Part shown: piece by piece, positions 56,072 through 64,000 of the stretch
Layout: the number at the start of each line of letters is the position of its first letter
Position numbering within the stretch: position 1 is the stretch's first letter
NCBI GenBank assembly: GCA_003538625.1
Contig: DPRR01000029.1
Location: forward strand, 554,557 to 618,556
Length of the DNA stretch: 64,000 bases
Reading direction: 5' to 3'
Source of the DNA: Ignavibacteriales bacterium
GTDB lineage: Bacteria; Bacteroidota; Ignavibacteria; Ignavibacteriales; Ignavibacteriaceae
Translations under genes and position numbers: made by a program
Notes under the pieces: model-generated
What the model saw: the letters and a program-made list of their open reading frames with translations, nothing else
Databases searched by the model: none
Told to the model about the DNA's origin: nothing

Positions 56072-56932
56072 ATGAAATACATATATACTTTTGTTTTTAT
56101 TTTACTGTGTTCGATTAGTTTTTTAAATGCTCAAATCCCAAATGGAGGATTTGAAAACTGGATAGCAGGTGAACCAGATGCGTGGACAACTAATAATTCT
56201 GATCCATACTTTACAATAACTCAATCGAACAGCGCTCGCAGCGGTTCCTCGGCATTAAAAGGGGAGGCGATTGCTTTTGTTCCTCCTTTTTTACCAGTAC
56301 TCGCACCAGTTGCTATATGTGCCGGAGATAATGATGAAGGTTTTCCAATCGAACTTAGATTTAATTCTTTAAAAGGATTTTATAAGTCAAATCCGCAAGG
56401 TGGCGATCAGGTTATTGTTACTGTTGTTGTTTCTCAAGATACAGTTGCTATTGGTGGTGGCTCAGTACTATTAGATGCTGCTGCATCATATACTGAATTT
56501 GGAATTCCAATCACATATATAGATAGTGGAAACCCGAACAGATGCTGGATATCTATACAGATCGCAAATTTGAGTTCTGGGAATGCAACGATTGGATCAG
56601 AAATGTATATTGATGATCTTCAACTTTCCATGGATATCGTATCAGATGTAACAGAAGATTACCATCCAATAAATTTTCAACTTGATCAGAATTATCCTAA
56701 TCCTTTCAATCCAGGTACTAAAATTAAGTTTACAGTAGGCACTGATCAATTTGTTTCAATTAAAGTTTACGACATCCTCGGCAATGAAGTAGCTTCACTT
56801 GTAAACGAAGAAAAACCAGCCGGTGTGTATGAATTAGAATTCGATGGTTCAATGTTATCATCAGGAGTTTACTTCTATAAACTAATTGCCGGTAATTTTA
56901 CCCAGACGAAAAAAATGCAGCTCATCAAATAA
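56072..56932 (+). CDS. T9SS-exported protein of unknown function
   Basis: 286 aa. Signal peptide (ending SFLNAQ), then a single jelly-roll-like domain (about 22-190: IPNGGFENWIAGEPDAW, then IGSEMYIDDLQL) as in carbohydrate-binding-like or PCMD-type secreted proteins. A T9SS type A sorting domain follows (about 203-286: LDQNYPNPFNPGTKIKF, ending KKMQLIK). GAGGG precedes the ATG by 8 nt. No catalytic residues identified. Confidence 0.85.
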   Translation: MKYIYTFVFILLCSISFLNAQIPNGGFENWIAGEPDAWTTNNSDPYFTITQSNSARSGSSALKGEAIAFVPPFLPVLAPVAICAGDNDEGFPIELRFNSLKGFYKSNPQGGDQVIVTVVVSQDTVAIGGGSVLLDAAASYTEFGIPITYIDSGNPNRCWISIQIANLSSGNATIGSEMYIDDLQLSMDIVSDVTEDYHPINFQLDQNYPNPFNPGTKIKFTVGTDQFVSIKVYDILGNEVASLVNEEKPAGVYELEFDGSMLSSGVYFYKLIAGNFTQTKKMQLIK

Positions 56933-56947
56933 AGAAGAGAGCATTTA

Positions 56948-57064
56948 ATGATTGACAATTATGAAAAAAGTAAAAGAAGAGAAAAAATTCTTACTATTTT
57001 TATTAATATTACAATATTTTTAGTAGCAGTTTCTATAGTTGCAATTATAATTAGTCTGATTTAA
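56948..57064 (+). CDS. Small single-span membrane protein (38 aa), tentative
   Basis: A short frame, MIDNYEKSKRREKILTIFIN followed by a hydrophobic stretch of about 18 residues to the C-terminus: a charged cytoplasmic head (KSKRREK) plus one membrane helix, the layout of real small membrane proteins. It begins 15 nt after the previous stop and is preceded by AAGAAGAGAG. No homology can be claimed. Confidence 0.45.
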   Translation: MIDNYEKSKRREKILTIFINITIFLVAVSIVAIIISLI

Positions 57065-57150
57065 ATAAAAGAAATATTTTATTCAAAATATTAGTAGAAT
57101 TCAGTTCAAAAAAATATTTAATAATTCATATAAATAGTTAAGGAGATAGA

Positions 57151-57666
57151 ATGCAAATAGTCAACAATTTAAAAATTGTTATTACGTTCATTATCATTAT
57201 GGTTTTAACATATTCCTGTTCAAAAGATTCAAATAATCCGGTAGATCCAAATAATATAGTAAACGCCGAAGCTAAGCTTACATTAAACGGTGCAGGTTAC
57301 ACAAATAAATCTGTAACACTTGGTAATGGAATTTGTTCATATTCAACTAATGATACTTTAACCGCAGCATTATTTTCCGGCAAAGTTGATAGCGATTCAC
57401 TTTATTTATATGTGATATTCCGAGGCAACCAAACGGGCACATTCACTTGGAGTACTGAAAATGGTGTTCTAATTTATAAGTCTTCGACAAATGGTAATTT
57501 AAGTTACATTGGAATTACACAAGGAACCACCACAATTAGTGCATATGGTTCTGTAACAGGAAAAGTTGAAGGAAGTGTAAATGGAAAATTGATCGAGTCA
57601 GGTAGTCTGGCTGAGTTAAATATAACAGGAACTTTTTCTGCAACAAGGATTCCGGATACTAATTAG
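57151..57666 (+). CDS. Lipoprotein of unknown function
   Basis: 171 aa. Strong Shine-Dalgarno (AAGGAG) and a signal with lipobox LTYSC (Cys23), followed by a Ser/Asn/Pro linker (SKDSNNPVDPNN). The rest is one small beta-rich domain (about 40-171), similar in layout to DUF6252-type lipoproteins of Bacteroidota. Function unknown. Confidence 0.75.
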   Translation: MQIVNNLKIVITFIIIMVLTYSCSKDSNNPVDPNNIVNAEAKLTLNGAGYTNKSVTLGNGICSYSTNDTLTAALFSGKVDSDSLYLYVIFRGNQTGTFTWSTENGVLIYKSSTNGNLSYIGITQGTTTISAYGSVTGKVEGSVNGKLIESGSLAELNITGTFSATRIPDTN

Positions 57667-57837
57667 TTAATCAAATCTTTTATTTGGCTGTTCAATTGAT
57701 TATTGGTTATGAAATATAAATTTGAACAGCCAAAATATTGCTGTACAAATAAACAAAAAATTTATAATCGACCATTCATTATTTAAATTCCGCAATATTT
57801 AACTATAATTCAGCTATAATTCCAACCAGACCGTACA

Positions 57838-57845
57838 TATATTTG
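57838..57845 (+). promoter_or_regulatory. Candidate -7 element of the rRNA methyltransferase gene
   Basis: TATATTTG, matching TAnnTTTG, 37 nt before the ATG at 57883. No TTTG at -33 spacing, so tentative. Confidence 0.3.
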
Positions 57846-57882
57846 TCGTTGATATAATAATAAATTAATTCTTATTGAAAAT

Positions 57883-59061
57883 ATGTACGACTATCAAAAA
57901 AATAATATTTACTTTGCCCAGGTTCCAGGTATGATGGAAGAATTATGCGAACAGGAATTAATTGAACTTGGTGCAAAAAATACTAAAGTATCATATCGCG
58001 GAATTTATTTTGAAGCTGATCATTCCATAATCTACAAAATAAATTATACTGCAAGAACAATATCCAGAGTACTTGCGCCTTTAAAATCTTTTTACTGCAA
58101 TAATGCAAATGCAATAATGAAAACTGCCGAACAAATTGAATGGGAGAAAATATTTTCGCTTGATCAAACTTTTTCAATCACATCATCAGTTACAAAAAGT
58201 ACAATCAATAATTCTCTTTACGCTTCTCAAGTTTTAAAAGATGGAATTGCAGATTACTTTAGAACAAAGACTGGTAAAAGACCAGATGTTAATACTGTTA
58301 ATCCTGATGTTAGATTTAATTTATTCATCGAAAAAGACAAAGCAATTTTAAGTCTTGATACTTCAGGAGAATCGTTGCACAAAAGGGGATACAGACTTTT
58401 AGCAGGAGAGGCTCCAATGCAGGAAACTCTAGCTGCAGCAATAATAAGACTAAGCAAGTGGGATGGTGAAAAACCATTGCTTGATTGTATGTGTGGTTCG
58501 GGAACCATTATTTGTGAAGCTTTAATGCATTACTGCAGAATTCCTGCACAGAATCTGAGAAAGAATTTTGGATTTTTTCATCTGCCGAATTTTGATGAAT
58601 CAATCTGGATAAAAGTAAAAGCAGAAGCTGATAGTAAAATAAGACCATTACCAAAAGAATTAATTTATGGAAGTGATAAATCCCAAATAACAATTAAAGT
58701 TGCACAAGAAAATTTATCACGACTTCCATTTTCGGAAAACGTTGAATTAGCCGGGCAGCCATTCCAGCATATTAAGCAATTTGAAAATGGAGTCCTGATC
58801 ACAAACCCGCCATACGGAATTAGACTAGGACAAAGAAGTGATGTTGAAGTTCTTTACAAAGAACTCGGTGATTTTATAAAAACAAAATGTAAAGGAACAA
58901 CAGCTTTTATTTACACAGGCGAACCAACACTTAGAAAACACATCGGATTAAAAACTTCAAAAAGAATTCCATTAGTGAATGGTAAACTTGAAGGGGTTCT
59001 TTTACAAATTGATAGTTATGAAGGAAGCAAGAAAGCAAAATATCAGAAGAAAGGGGAATAA
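57883..59061 (+). CDS. THUMP-domain class I methyltransferase (RlmL-like)
   Basis: 392 aa. N-terminal ferredoxin-like/THUMP part (about 1-160: GMMEELCEQELIELGAKN, then a conserved FSITSSVTKS segment and the LSLDTSGESLHKRGYR turn), then a Rossmann methyltransferase with LLDCMCGSGTIICEAL and the catalytic LITNPPYGIRLG. This is the layout of 23S rRNA m2G2445-type enzymes (N-terminal half of RlmKL) and of YpsC. Its exact nucleotide is inferred. Confidence 0.92.
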   Translation: MYDYQKNNIYFAQVPGMMEELCEQELIELGAKNTKVSYRGIYFEADHSIIYKINYTARTISRVLAPLKSFYCNNANAIMKTAEQIEWEKIFSLDQTFSITSSVTKSTINNSLYASQVLKDGIADYFRTKTGKRPDVNTVNPDVRFNLFIEKDKAILSLDTSGESLHKRGYRLLAGEAPMQETLAAAIIRLSKWDGEKPLLDCMCGSGTIICEALMHYCRIPAQNLRKNFGFFHLPNFDESIWIKVKAEADSKIRPLPKELIYGSDKSQITIKVAQENLSRLPFSENVELAGQPFQHIKQFENGVLITNPPYGIRLGQRSDVEVLYKELGDFIKTKCKGTTAFIYTGEPTLRKHIGLKTSKRIPLVNGKLEGVLLQIDSYEGSKKAKYQKKGE

Positions 59062-59387
59062 CCTTTATACGACACTTCCCGATCCCGATATTTGGAAAGG
59101 AAAAAATATAAAAAATATTTTAACGTGTTATTAAAATCTGTTGTGTTTATTAATGCACAAAAGATTTTTTATTGTATACAGTAAAAATAATTGACCTTTA
59201 ATAATTGGGATGAGAAAGCAATTTTAATGGTGGTACTATTATTGCTTTGTTAATAGTCAAAACAATTCCACATATTAACTAATTTTCAGGGTGCGTACAT
59301 GTTAATATCAGATCTTTTCTACCTTTCGAAAATACCTTTACTCTATTTTATCAAAATATTTATCCAACAAATCTCAAAGGGATTTTA
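59062..59387 (+). other. 326-bp intergenic stretch with a possible leader ORF
   Basis: No gene of clear standing. A 29-codon frame (59299-59388) begins MLISDLFYLSKIPL and its TAA overlaps the next ATG (TAATG), the geometry of a coupled leader. It is AT-rich and could be chance. No hairpin with a T-tract was found after the methyltransferase. Confidence 0.4.
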
Positions 59388-60488
59388 ATGAAAACCATAC
59401 TTTTAGTTTTACTGCCGCTTCTTGTTTTTGCACAAAACCAATTACCGGATACTCTTTATTTGATTGATGGAAGAACAGCTCCCTGTTTAATAACCGCATT
59501 AGACGATGATAGAATATATTTTAATTATGATAATAATCGAAGTGAATCGTTAATCATTCCGGCATTACAGAAAGTATCTGTTGAAAGTTTCGGAACCGTA
59601 TTTCTGGATGGGATATGGCAAAATACTGATGCTAAAAAAGTGAGAACGTTTGTGGGAGACAGATTAAACAAAATCAATGATCAGCGTGCAATCGATCAGG
59701 AATTACAACGAGTGAAATTGCGATTAAAACATATTGATAAATCATCTGGACAAACATATGAATTTCCAGAAGCTATTATTTCACCTGTTGATCAAAGTCA
59801 GAATAATAAATGGTCTTTTGGTGTACTTTACGTTCCTTACTATTCTGGCAACATCTATAAGGTTTATAGGAATGGTTATAATCCTGATGATCCTGAAATT
59901 TATACATTTATTGAAAACTTGATAAACCTTGAAGTGCAACTTGCTTATGGCATCACACCTGCATTACGAGCAACTTTCGAAGCCGGATACAGTTCTTCAT
60001 TATCTGAATCTAGATTAGAATCCCACCAAAGCAATTCAGGTAATTCATATGATCAAGGAACAATATCTACAGTAGGTTTAAAGCTGTTTGATTTTAATCT
60101 GGGATTAAAATATTATATCAAAAACATCATGATAGAAAAAGTTAGCGTTTATGCGGCTTTATCTTTCGGTAAGCAGATAGCTTTTGCTCAAAATGAATAT
60201 CAGGAATTATTCAGGGAACCGATACCCGGAGTAGTGGATGAAGATAATATTGAGGAATTTACGGAAGACCTTAATTCTCCCTGGCACTTTAATTTTGGTT
60301 TCGGCGCGGAGTACTTCTTTAACGAGTCACTATCCTTAAACTCTAACATCAGAGTGTTGTACTCATCTTCAAGCGGTGAATATAATTCTAGATACGTAAA
60401 TAACACAGAATCGAGCTCAAGAGTTGAGGAAAGAAGTTTTAAAAACTTTTCCACAAAAATAGGCTTAGGATTAAATTTTTACTTCTAA
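59388..60488 (+). CDS. Probable outer-membrane beta-barrel protein
   Basis: 366 aa. Signal peptide MKTILLVLLPLLVFAQ. About 20-75 form a small beta domain (LYLIDGRTAPCLITALDDDR, reminiscent of SH3-like surface-layer pieces). A charged helix (about 90-120) follows, then amphipathic beta strands (140-366) ending in Phe (KIGLGLNFYF), consistent with an 8- to 10-strand barrel. No family recognised. AAAGGG lies 6 nt before the ATG. Separated from the next exported protein by 23 nt. Confidence 0.7.
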   Translation: MKTILLVLLPLLVFAQNQLPDTLYLIDGRTAPCLITALDDDRIYFNYDNNRSESLIIPALQKVSVESFGTVFLDGIWQNTDAKKVRTFVGDRLNKINDQRAIDQELQRVKLRLKHIDKSSGQTYEFPEAIISPVDQSQNNKWSFGVLYVPYYSGNIYKVYRNGYNPDDPEIYTFIENLINLEVQLAYGITPALRATFEAGYSSSLSESRLESHQSNSGNSYDQGTISTVGLKLFDFNLGLKYYIKNIMIEKVSVYAALSFGKQIAFAQNEYQELFREPIPGVVDEDNIEEFTEDLNSPWHFNFGFGAEYFFNESLSLNSNIRVLYSSSSGEYNSRYVNNTESSSRVEERSFKNFSTKIGLGLNFYF

Positions 60489-60511
60489 TTAAATCAAGCA
60501 GCGGCTAAAAA

Positions 60512-63247
60512 ATGGAAATATTTAATATTAGTTTTAAGCTTTCTTTATCAGTACTGATGATAAATTTTTTCTGTTCATCTTTAGCTCAGGAATACGAAAA
60601 CGATGGTGTTATATATAAAAACTTTATCCTTAATTCTGATTCTTTACAAAATGTAATAGGCATTCAGTATAAATCAGATAAAAGTAAATCTGTTTCGGTA
60701 TTACCGTATATAAAAGAAGACTTCCTCGTGAATACACTTGATGGTGAGTATGGCTGTGATCAGGACAGAATAAGTACAGCTGTTGATGGGAATGGTAATC
60801 GTGCTTGCGTATGGTTAGATGAGAGAAATGAAAGACCTGAAATGTTTGCACAATTTTATGATGCAAATGGAAATAAAAGAGGTGCAAATTTTAAGATTAA
60901 TTTTTTTGAACTGTTCGGCAACAATTCACCTTTTGTTACCGCAAATGAAAATGGTGATTTTATAATTACATATCTAATAAACTTCAGTAGCGTGGTAGCA
61001 CAAAAATTTTCTAGTAGTGGTCAGCAGATTGGCGGGAGTCTTATAGTCAACACAACAACTGGTTATAATACTAAGGAACCTTGCGCAGCCGTAAATGATG
61101 ACGGTTCTTATATGATTATGTGGGCTTCTGAACAGGGAAACAGCAAGTACAAAGTTTATGCAAGGCTGGTTGATAACTTTGGAAATTTTGCTGGTCCTGA
61201 AATTACGGTGAGTGATGAAAATAAGTATTCGTCAAGCATCGGTCGCGGTAAAAACATCGCAGTTGATCAGTATGGTAATTATTGCTTGACTTGGAGTGCA
61301 TATGATGAAGGTTCACGATCAAAAGTGTTCCTTCAGTTAATCGATAGTTATGGTAATATGATCGGAGGTAACATACTGGTAAGTGAGGATTCAAGTACTG
61401 CACATAATTTTTTTCCTCAAGTTGCATCCGTTAAAGACGGTACATTTTTATTCGCCTGGCGCGTCGATAACAATTGGCCATCTTATGATGAAACAGGCAT
61501 AAGAATTTATAATATAAATAACGGTTTTATTACAGACGTTATCTACAGAATTGATTCAACCAACGGATATGGATTATCCGGTCTGTCATCGGATAAACAG
61601 CATACCTTTTATTGGTTGACTAGCGGATACACGAATCCGAGCATAATTAAGTTAAACTCAAATGGTACCTCTATAAGTGAGACTTCTTTAGGTGACTTTC
61701 GTACTCCGGATCTAAACTATAGCTACCTTAATGGTATAACTGATGCAGTGACGAACCGGCTTTATATCTCAATGATTGCATATCGGAAAACTGATCTCGA
61801 TGTATTTTGTAAAGGATATGATACTACAATTACAGCATTAACGGAGCTTGAGCGTGTTAATGATGATACAGCAAGCTCAATACAAAAGTACCCTACAGTT
61901 GCATATAATAAATTTGGTCATTCAATAGTACTTTGGGAGGATAGAAGAAACGGATGGAGAGATTTATATGCGCAGGTTTATGATGAAAACTATAATCCAA
62001 TTAATAGTAATTTAAAAATAAATGACGGTAACAGTGAACAATGGTTTTTAAATAATAAGATTGTTAAGTCTCAATCAGATGGAGCATTTGTAATAGCATT
62101 CGCTGGTGCAGAATCATCTAGTGATGATGAAGTATATCTGCAAAAAATCAGTTCGGATGGAGCAAAATTAGGCACTAATTTACTTATAAAAAGCATTGCA
62201 TATAACACTAACTATCAGCTTGCGATGGAAATTGATAGTACTGATGAATCATTAATAGTCTTTTATACAAGGTACGGTGCTAGCATAAAGAGATTTGACA
62301 AAAATCTTAATCAAACTTTCGCTGAAAAATTTTTAATGAAAAACAGATATCCGCTAAGTTTCTCGCCATTCACAATTTCTATTGATCCTCAATTAAATAT
62401 ACTTGCAGTCTGGCAGGAATATGATCACAACAATCAAAGCTCTGATCATAAAATATTCGGCCAATTTTTTGACAGGAATGCCAATCCTGCTTCGACACAA
62501 TTGACAATTGACAGTACTGTAAATTATATCCTGGATGTTAAATGTCAGAATTATGGATTAAAAGATTACGTGCTTGTGTTCAAGGATCAAAATCGGTTTA
62601 ATTTTATAAGAAGTTATTATGTAGACGGACAGCAGACTAAATTTGTTGATTATGATGAGGAATATAGTTATAGACAGACTAATATAAATATTGTTCGTTT
62701 CGAAAACCAAAAAGTGTTTCTAACTTATAATCTTTATGATAATGTTTGCGGATTTTATGCAAATGATAACAAGCGTAAATCTAAGAAATATGAATTGTTC
62801 AAATATCCGTATATCAATTATTTCTATGATGATTACAATGGAATAAATGGAGTCGATATATTTGATGGCAGACTAATCTTTGTCTATGAAAGTAATCGTT
62901 TTGGAAATACAAATAGTGATATATGGTCGTTTGTTAAGGAAGCTGATGAATTAAATTTTGATGAAGAATTATTTTTTGAACCAGTCATTAGTGATTATCT
63001 TTATAATAATTTTCCAAATCCGTTTAGTTCTAAAACGAAAATAATTTATGAATTATTGGCTTATCATAAAGTAAAATTAGCCGTTTACAACTTGCTGGGC
63101 GAAGAAGTTAAGGTTCTTGTGGATCAGAATCAGGAGAAAGGAATTTATGAAATTCAATTTGATGCATCTTCACTGTCTTCAGGTGTTTACTTCTATAGAT
63201 TAGAAGCTTTTGATACAACAATCAAGAAAATGCTGATTCTTAAATAA
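60512..63247 (+). CDS. T9SS-exported protein with propeller-like repeats
   Basis: 911 aa. Signal peptide (MEIFNISFKLSLSVLMINFF). The long middle has repeats of the form V-W-x-D-x-R-N-x(4)-E/D-x-x-A-Q (VWLDERNERPEMFAQFYD; VLWEDRRNGWRDLYAQVYD), typical of beta-propeller-like exported proteins. The C-terminal about 85 residues are a T9SS type A sorting domain (YNNFPNPFSSKTKI, ending IKKMLILK). Probably in one unit with the preceding barrel gene. Function unknown. Confidence 0.85.
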   Translation: MEIFNISFKLSLSVLMINFFCSSLAQEYENDGVIYKNFILNSDSLQNVIGIQYKSDKSKSVSVLPYIKEDFLVNTLDGEYGCDQDRISTAVDGNGNRACVWLDERNERPEMFAQFYDANGNKRGANFKINFFELFGNNSPFVTANENGDFIITYLINFSSVVAQKFSSSGQQIGGSLIVNTTTGYNTKEPCAAVNDDGSYMIMWASEQGNSKYKVYARLVDNFGNFAGPEITVSDENKYSSSIGRGKNIAVDQYGNYCLTWSAYDEGSRSKVFLQLIDSYGNMIGGNILVSEDSSTAHNFFPQVASVKDGTFLFAWRVDNNWPSYDETGIRIYNINNGFITDVIYRIDSTNGYGLSGLSSDKQHTFYWLTSGYTNPSIIKLNSNGTSISETSLGDFRTPDLNYSYLNGITDAVTNRLYISMIAYRKTDLDVFCKGYDTTITALTELERVNDDTASSIQKYPTVAYNKFGHSIVLWEDRRNGWRDLYAQVYDENYNPINSNLKINDGNSEQWFLNNKIVKSQSDGAFVIAFAGAESSSDDEVYLQKISSDGAKLGTNLLIKSIAYNTNYQLAMEIDSTDESLIVFYTRYGASIKRFDKNLNQTFAEKFLMKNRYPLSFSPFTISIDPQLNILAVWQEYDHNNQSSDHKIFGQFFDRNANPASTQLTIDSTVNYILDVKCQNYGLKDYVLVFKDQNRFNFIRSYYVDGQQTKFVDYDEEYSYRQTNINIVRFENQKVFLTYNLYDNVCGFYANDNKRKSKKYELFKYPYINYFYDDYNGINGVDIFDGRLIFVYESNRFGNTNSDIWSFVKEADELNFDEELFFEPVISDYLYNNFPNPFSSKTKIIYELLAYHKVKLAVYNLLGEEVKVLVDQNQEKGIYEIQFDASSLSSGVYFYRLEAFDTTIKKMLILK

Positions 63248-63284
63248 CTTTGTGATAAAAATTTATTTGCGCTGAAATGCGCTC

Positions 63285-63317
63285 AAAAAAGAACTCCCGC
63301 TTTTTAGAGTTCAGTTT
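63285..63317 (+). terminator. Probable terminator after the exported repeat protein
   Basis: GAACTC (63291-63296) pairs with GAGTTC (63307-63312) with a 10-nt loop, preceded by six A's and followed by AGTTTT, 43 nt after the stop. Stem only 6 bp. Confidence 0.5.
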
Positions 63318-63940
63318 TGGAAAAGCATATTTAAATGTCAGCTTATTATGTAATATAATCTAAATTATTCATCAATTTAGCTCTTATCCTATATATTATT
63401 CTAAATCTCTTTAAACTGAAAAATATTTATAATTATTTGGTCTAATGACAGTTGAAGCAATGCGAGGGTGAATAGGAATTATTCTTTCTTTTTACCTTTG
63501 GTTGTGAAGTCAGCGGAATTTTTACGAGTATGATATTTAGTTGAGATTGTATGCGGGAAGATTTTATATTTAGAGTTTCTACTAAACGCATACCCTTGAA
63601 CAAAGCAACTTTAAAAATGTTTTTCGTTCTCATTCATCTGATAGGCGTTCTTCAATTCTCATAAATTTGAGTGTTTTTGATTTGAACAATGAATAATAGG
63701 TTATGGGGTGAATTTCAATTTTTCATTTATAGAAAATCGGATATTAATTGTTCCTTTTCTTCAAGTGTTATCAACCCCATATCTTATTGCGTTTAACATT
63801 TATTTCGTTAGCGAGTTTATAGAATTGTAAACGTCAGGTTTTTATTAAGAACATAAGATTGACTTCTTCTTAACACTAAGGAGTAGTTGAACACTAAGTG
63901 TCGACTTGGTGTCGACTGTATCAGGGGGAGTAGAAAAAGA
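63318..63940. other. About 620 bp with no convincing gene
   Basis: Only short frames without ribosome sites or recognisable motifs. A GTCGAC-TTGGT-GTCGAC motif lies at 63900-63916. No transposase remnant or RNA gene could be recognised, and a decayed gene cannot be excluded. Confidence 0.5.
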
Positions 63941-63974
63941 AAAAAGCCCGAATACAAATTGTATTAAGGCTTTC
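63941..63974 (-). terminator. Terminator downstream of a tRNA
   Basis: On the minus strand AAAGCC and AATAC pair with GTATT and GGCTTT (two mispaired bases between), followed by six T's. It lies 4-5 nt beyond the 3' end of the tRNA that enters the window at its right edge. Confidence 0.65.
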
Positions 63975-63978
63975 TTAG

Positions 63979-64000
63979 TACACCCGCAGGGATTCGAACC
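63979..64000 (-). tRNA. tRNA, 3' end only (rest beyond the window)
   Basis: The minus strand shows GGTTCGAATCC, a canonical T-loop, then CTGCGGGTGT and discriminator A. The acceptor 3' strand is CGGGTGT. The amino acid cannot be named because the anticodon is outside the window. Confidence 0.85.

Noticed and set aside
63442..63633. 63-codon minus-strand frame in the right-hand intergenic region
   Set aside because: No ribosome site, no recognisable domain and no neighbouring gene to couple with; possible remnant but not supportable.

Overview
The window is AT-rich bacterial DNA from the Bacteroidota/Chlorobi side of the tree, most likely Ignavibacteria (Ignavibacteriales). This rests on several features seen together. 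There are exported proteins ending in type IX secretion (T9SS) C-terminal sorting domains with the N-Y/F-P-N-P-F motif, and a PorV/PorQ-family outer-membrane protein. There are CarboxypepD_reg/TonB-dependent receptors, a GWxTD-domain protein, a very large hybrid two-component regulator, an 11-subunit complex I cluster and a detached atpDC pair. At least one promoter has the Bacteroidota TTTG / TAnnTTTG form, while many genes still carry Shine-Dalgarno sites. No rRNA, CRISPR array, intact insertion sequence or prophage was seen.

Layout. 1-6.8 kb: a tightly packed + strand operon of a TonB receptor (5' end outside the window), a PorV-like protein, an NHL-repeat lipoprotein and a 1088-aa T9SS-exported protein with lamin-tail, OB-like, FnIII and two phospholipase-D/nuclease HKD modules. 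6.9-8.7 kb: atpD-atpC. 8.8-12.7 kb (minus): LON-domain protein, Mn/Fe superoxide dismutase with two plausible starts, IscA-type protein, small unknown protein, IscS/NifS cysteine desulfurase and an Rrf2/IscR-like regulator with an IscR type-1-like operator. 12.7-23.0 kb (minus): nuoABCDHIJKLMN without nuoEFG. 23.3-30.8 kb (+): alr, an unknown gene, manC, pyrK-pyrD, folC, rho. 30.9-34.5 kb (+): GWxTD protein, pdxA, a methyltransferase and ftsE. 34.5-35.7 kb (minus): adk and tadA.

35.7-36.4 kb is a non-coding patch with an inverted-repeat element, tRNA-Arg(TCG) and two tandem degenerate copies of that tRNA's 3' part carrying a mini-hairpin insertion. 36.4-44.6 kb (+): beta-propeller-like lipoprotein, a four-domain chorismate mutase/prephenate dehydratase/ACT/DAHP synthase fusion overlapping tyrA, a second TonB-family receptor and an RhlE-type helicase. 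44.7-48.0 kb (minus): a DMT permease and a third TonB receptor, divergent from a 1396-aa hybrid sensor/AraC regulator (48.2-52.4 kb). 52.6-63.2 kb (+): three T9SS-exported proteins (one with ~412-aa internal repeats), a short membrane peptide ORF, a lipoprotein, a THUMP rRNA methyltransferase and an outer-membrane barrel candidate. The last 750 bp hold no convincing gene, then a terminator and the 3' end of a tRNA running off the window.

Functionally, the window mixes core energy metabolism and biosynthesis with surface and secretion genes. The most unusual items are the exported nuclease-like operon, the aromatic-pathway fusion enzyme, the IscR-like operator with the Fe-S/SOD cluster, the two-start SOD and the duplicated tRNA 3' fragments. 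All functions are inferred from reading the translated sequence; no database search was run.
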